A stretch of DNA of 64,000 nt from Erythrobacter sp. (GTDB lineage: Bacteria > Pseudomonadota > Alphaproteobacteria > Sphingomonadales > Sphingomonadaceae), in the NCBI GenBank assembly GCA_024642565.1, contig JAHEAV010000010.1, positions 1-64,000 of the forward strand. The letters are read 5' to 3'. This document shows, piece after piece, positions 63,185 to 64,000 of the stretch. The position numbers and the translations under genes were made by a program. Each line of letters opens with the position of its first letter. Position 1 is the first letter of the stretch. The notes beneath the pieces were generated by a model. That model was given only the letters and a program-made list of their open reading frames with translations. It had not been told where the DNA came from and did no database searches.

Positions 63185-64000
63185 CCGACACCCGGAGGAT
63201 CAATGGCCGCGCCGTGAACCCGATTGGTCTTGGGTGCATGTCGCTAAGCTGGGCCTACGGCGTACCGCCGTCAGATGAAGACGGGGCGAAGGTTTTGCAC
63301 CGCGCGCTCGACCTTGGGTATGACCATCTCGACACGGCGAATATCTATGGGCTCGGCCACAACGAAACCTTGATCGGCAAGACCCTGCGCGAAAATCGCG
63401 GCAAGTTCTTTCTGGCTTCGAAAATGGGTATCATCGTCGACGGACCGCGGCGCGGAGTCGATTGTTCGCCGGAGGCGATCCGCCAGAGTATCGACGAAAG
63501 CCTGACCCGCCTCCAGACCGATCACATCGATCTTTATTACATGCACCGCCGTGATTTCACGGTTCCCATTGAGGAATCGATGGGTGCGATGGCCGAACTG
63601 GTACAGGCCGGCAAGATTGGCAGTATTGGCCTGTCGGAAATGTCCGCCGAAACGCTGCGCCGGGCCGTAAAGGTCCATCCCGTGGCGGCCATGCAGACCG
63701 AATATTCGCTATGGACGCGCAATCCCGAGATTGCCGTTCTTGACGCCTGCGCCGAGGTGGGGACGGTGCTTGTTGCCTTCTCACCTGTCGGGCGCGGTGT
63801 TTTGGCGGGCGGGGTTCACGATGTCGGGGCGCTGGTGGAAAAGGATCTGCGCCGCAACATGCCGCGTTTCAATGCCGATAATTGGCCGCGCAATCGCGTG
63901 CTGATCGATCGTTACGAAGCGATTGCCGCTGAACAGGGGATTACACCGGCACAGCTGGCGCTGGCCTGGGTCCTGTCGCGCGGACCCCATGTGGTTGCCA
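63181..64000 (+). CDS. aldo/keto reductase (partial, runs off the window end)
   Basis: The ATG at 63181 overlaps the stop of the preceding AKR gene (ATGA), and the frame stays open for 273 codons to the last base, so the gene is cut by the window edge. Catalytic residues are Asp and Tyr in LDTANIYGLGHNE, Lys in LASKMGII and His in LYYMHRRD; the TEYSLWTRNPE and FSPVGRGVLAGG strands match the YajO/AKR13 type. It differs clearly from the upstream AKR, so the pair is not a recent tandem duplication. Confidence 0.9.
   Translation, partial: MTDTRRINGRAVNPIGLGCMSLSWAYGVPPSDEDGAKVLHRALDLGYDHLDTANIYGLGHNETLIGKTLRENRGKFFLASKMGIIVDGPRRGVDCSPEAIRQSIDESLTRLQTDHIDLYYMHRRDFTVPIEESMGAMAELVQAGKIGSIGLSEMSAETLRRAVKVHPVAAMQTEYSLWTRNPEIAVLDACAEVGTVLVAFSPVGRGVLAGGVHDVGALVEKDLRRNMPRFNADNWPRNRVLIDRYEAIAAEQGITPAQLALAWVLSRGPHVVA

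Overview
High-GC alphaproteobacterial chromosome, most likely a member of the Sphingomonadales. The basis is the gene content: a THF-dependent vanillate demethylase of the LigM type, a complete LigABCIUKJ 4,5-cleavage pathway, the hisC-tyrC/metXW arrangement and hflKC-degP. This is an inference from family resemblance; no database search was run. No phage, IS element, integrase or CRISPR array is visible.

Positions 1-30,660 are a housekeeping half. They carry tRNA-Leu(GAG), a zinc-ribbon membrane protein, ftsEX, a DUF218 protein, plsC, and a tyrC/hisC pair divergent from metXW. A glutathione-dependent formaldehyde oxidation set follows (adhC, a VOC protein, fghA) with a succinate-semialdehyde dehydrogenase-like gene. 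Then come a GST, msrB, a class A PBP, degP, hflKC, and a coupled run of mrp, an orphan molybdopterin hydroxylase subunit and hemH. The half ends with a P450 behind a clear inverted repeat, a tiny DUF1674 gene, rsmB, msrA, a secreted methyltransferase-like protein, an aguB-like amidase, and folK running into tRNA-Lys(TTT).

Positions 30,870-64,000 are a compact island for lignin-derived aromatic compounds. Modules in order: (1) PQQ alcohol dehydrogenase lipoprotein, aldehyde dehydrogenase, amidohydrolase, MDR oxidoreductase and alpha/beta hydrolase; (2) divergent purU and ligM-metF-hydrolase; (3) a VOC protein divergent from a benzoylformate decarboxylase homologue; (4) a MarR regulator and an aromatic acid MFS permease; (5) hydroxycinnamoyl-CoA ligase and hydratase-lyase; (6) an NAD-dependent formate dehydrogenase operon with fdhD and mobA inside it; (7) ligKUI divergent from a dehydrogenase-ligJABC-pobA-two aldo/keto reductases operon, which runs off the window end.

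Together these can take ferulate and p-coumarate to vanillate and 4-hydroxybenzoate, then to protocatechuate (LigM, PobA), and on to pyruvate and oxaloacetate. The released methyl group can pass through methyl-THF, methylene-THF and formyl-THF to formate and CO2. Six intergenic gaps that precede these modules each carry a near-identical 15-bp palindrome, GTATGT-N3-ACATAC. I found it in no other gap. This suggests a single regulon, probably under the MarR protein encoded at 43,668. It is the most interesting signal in the window.
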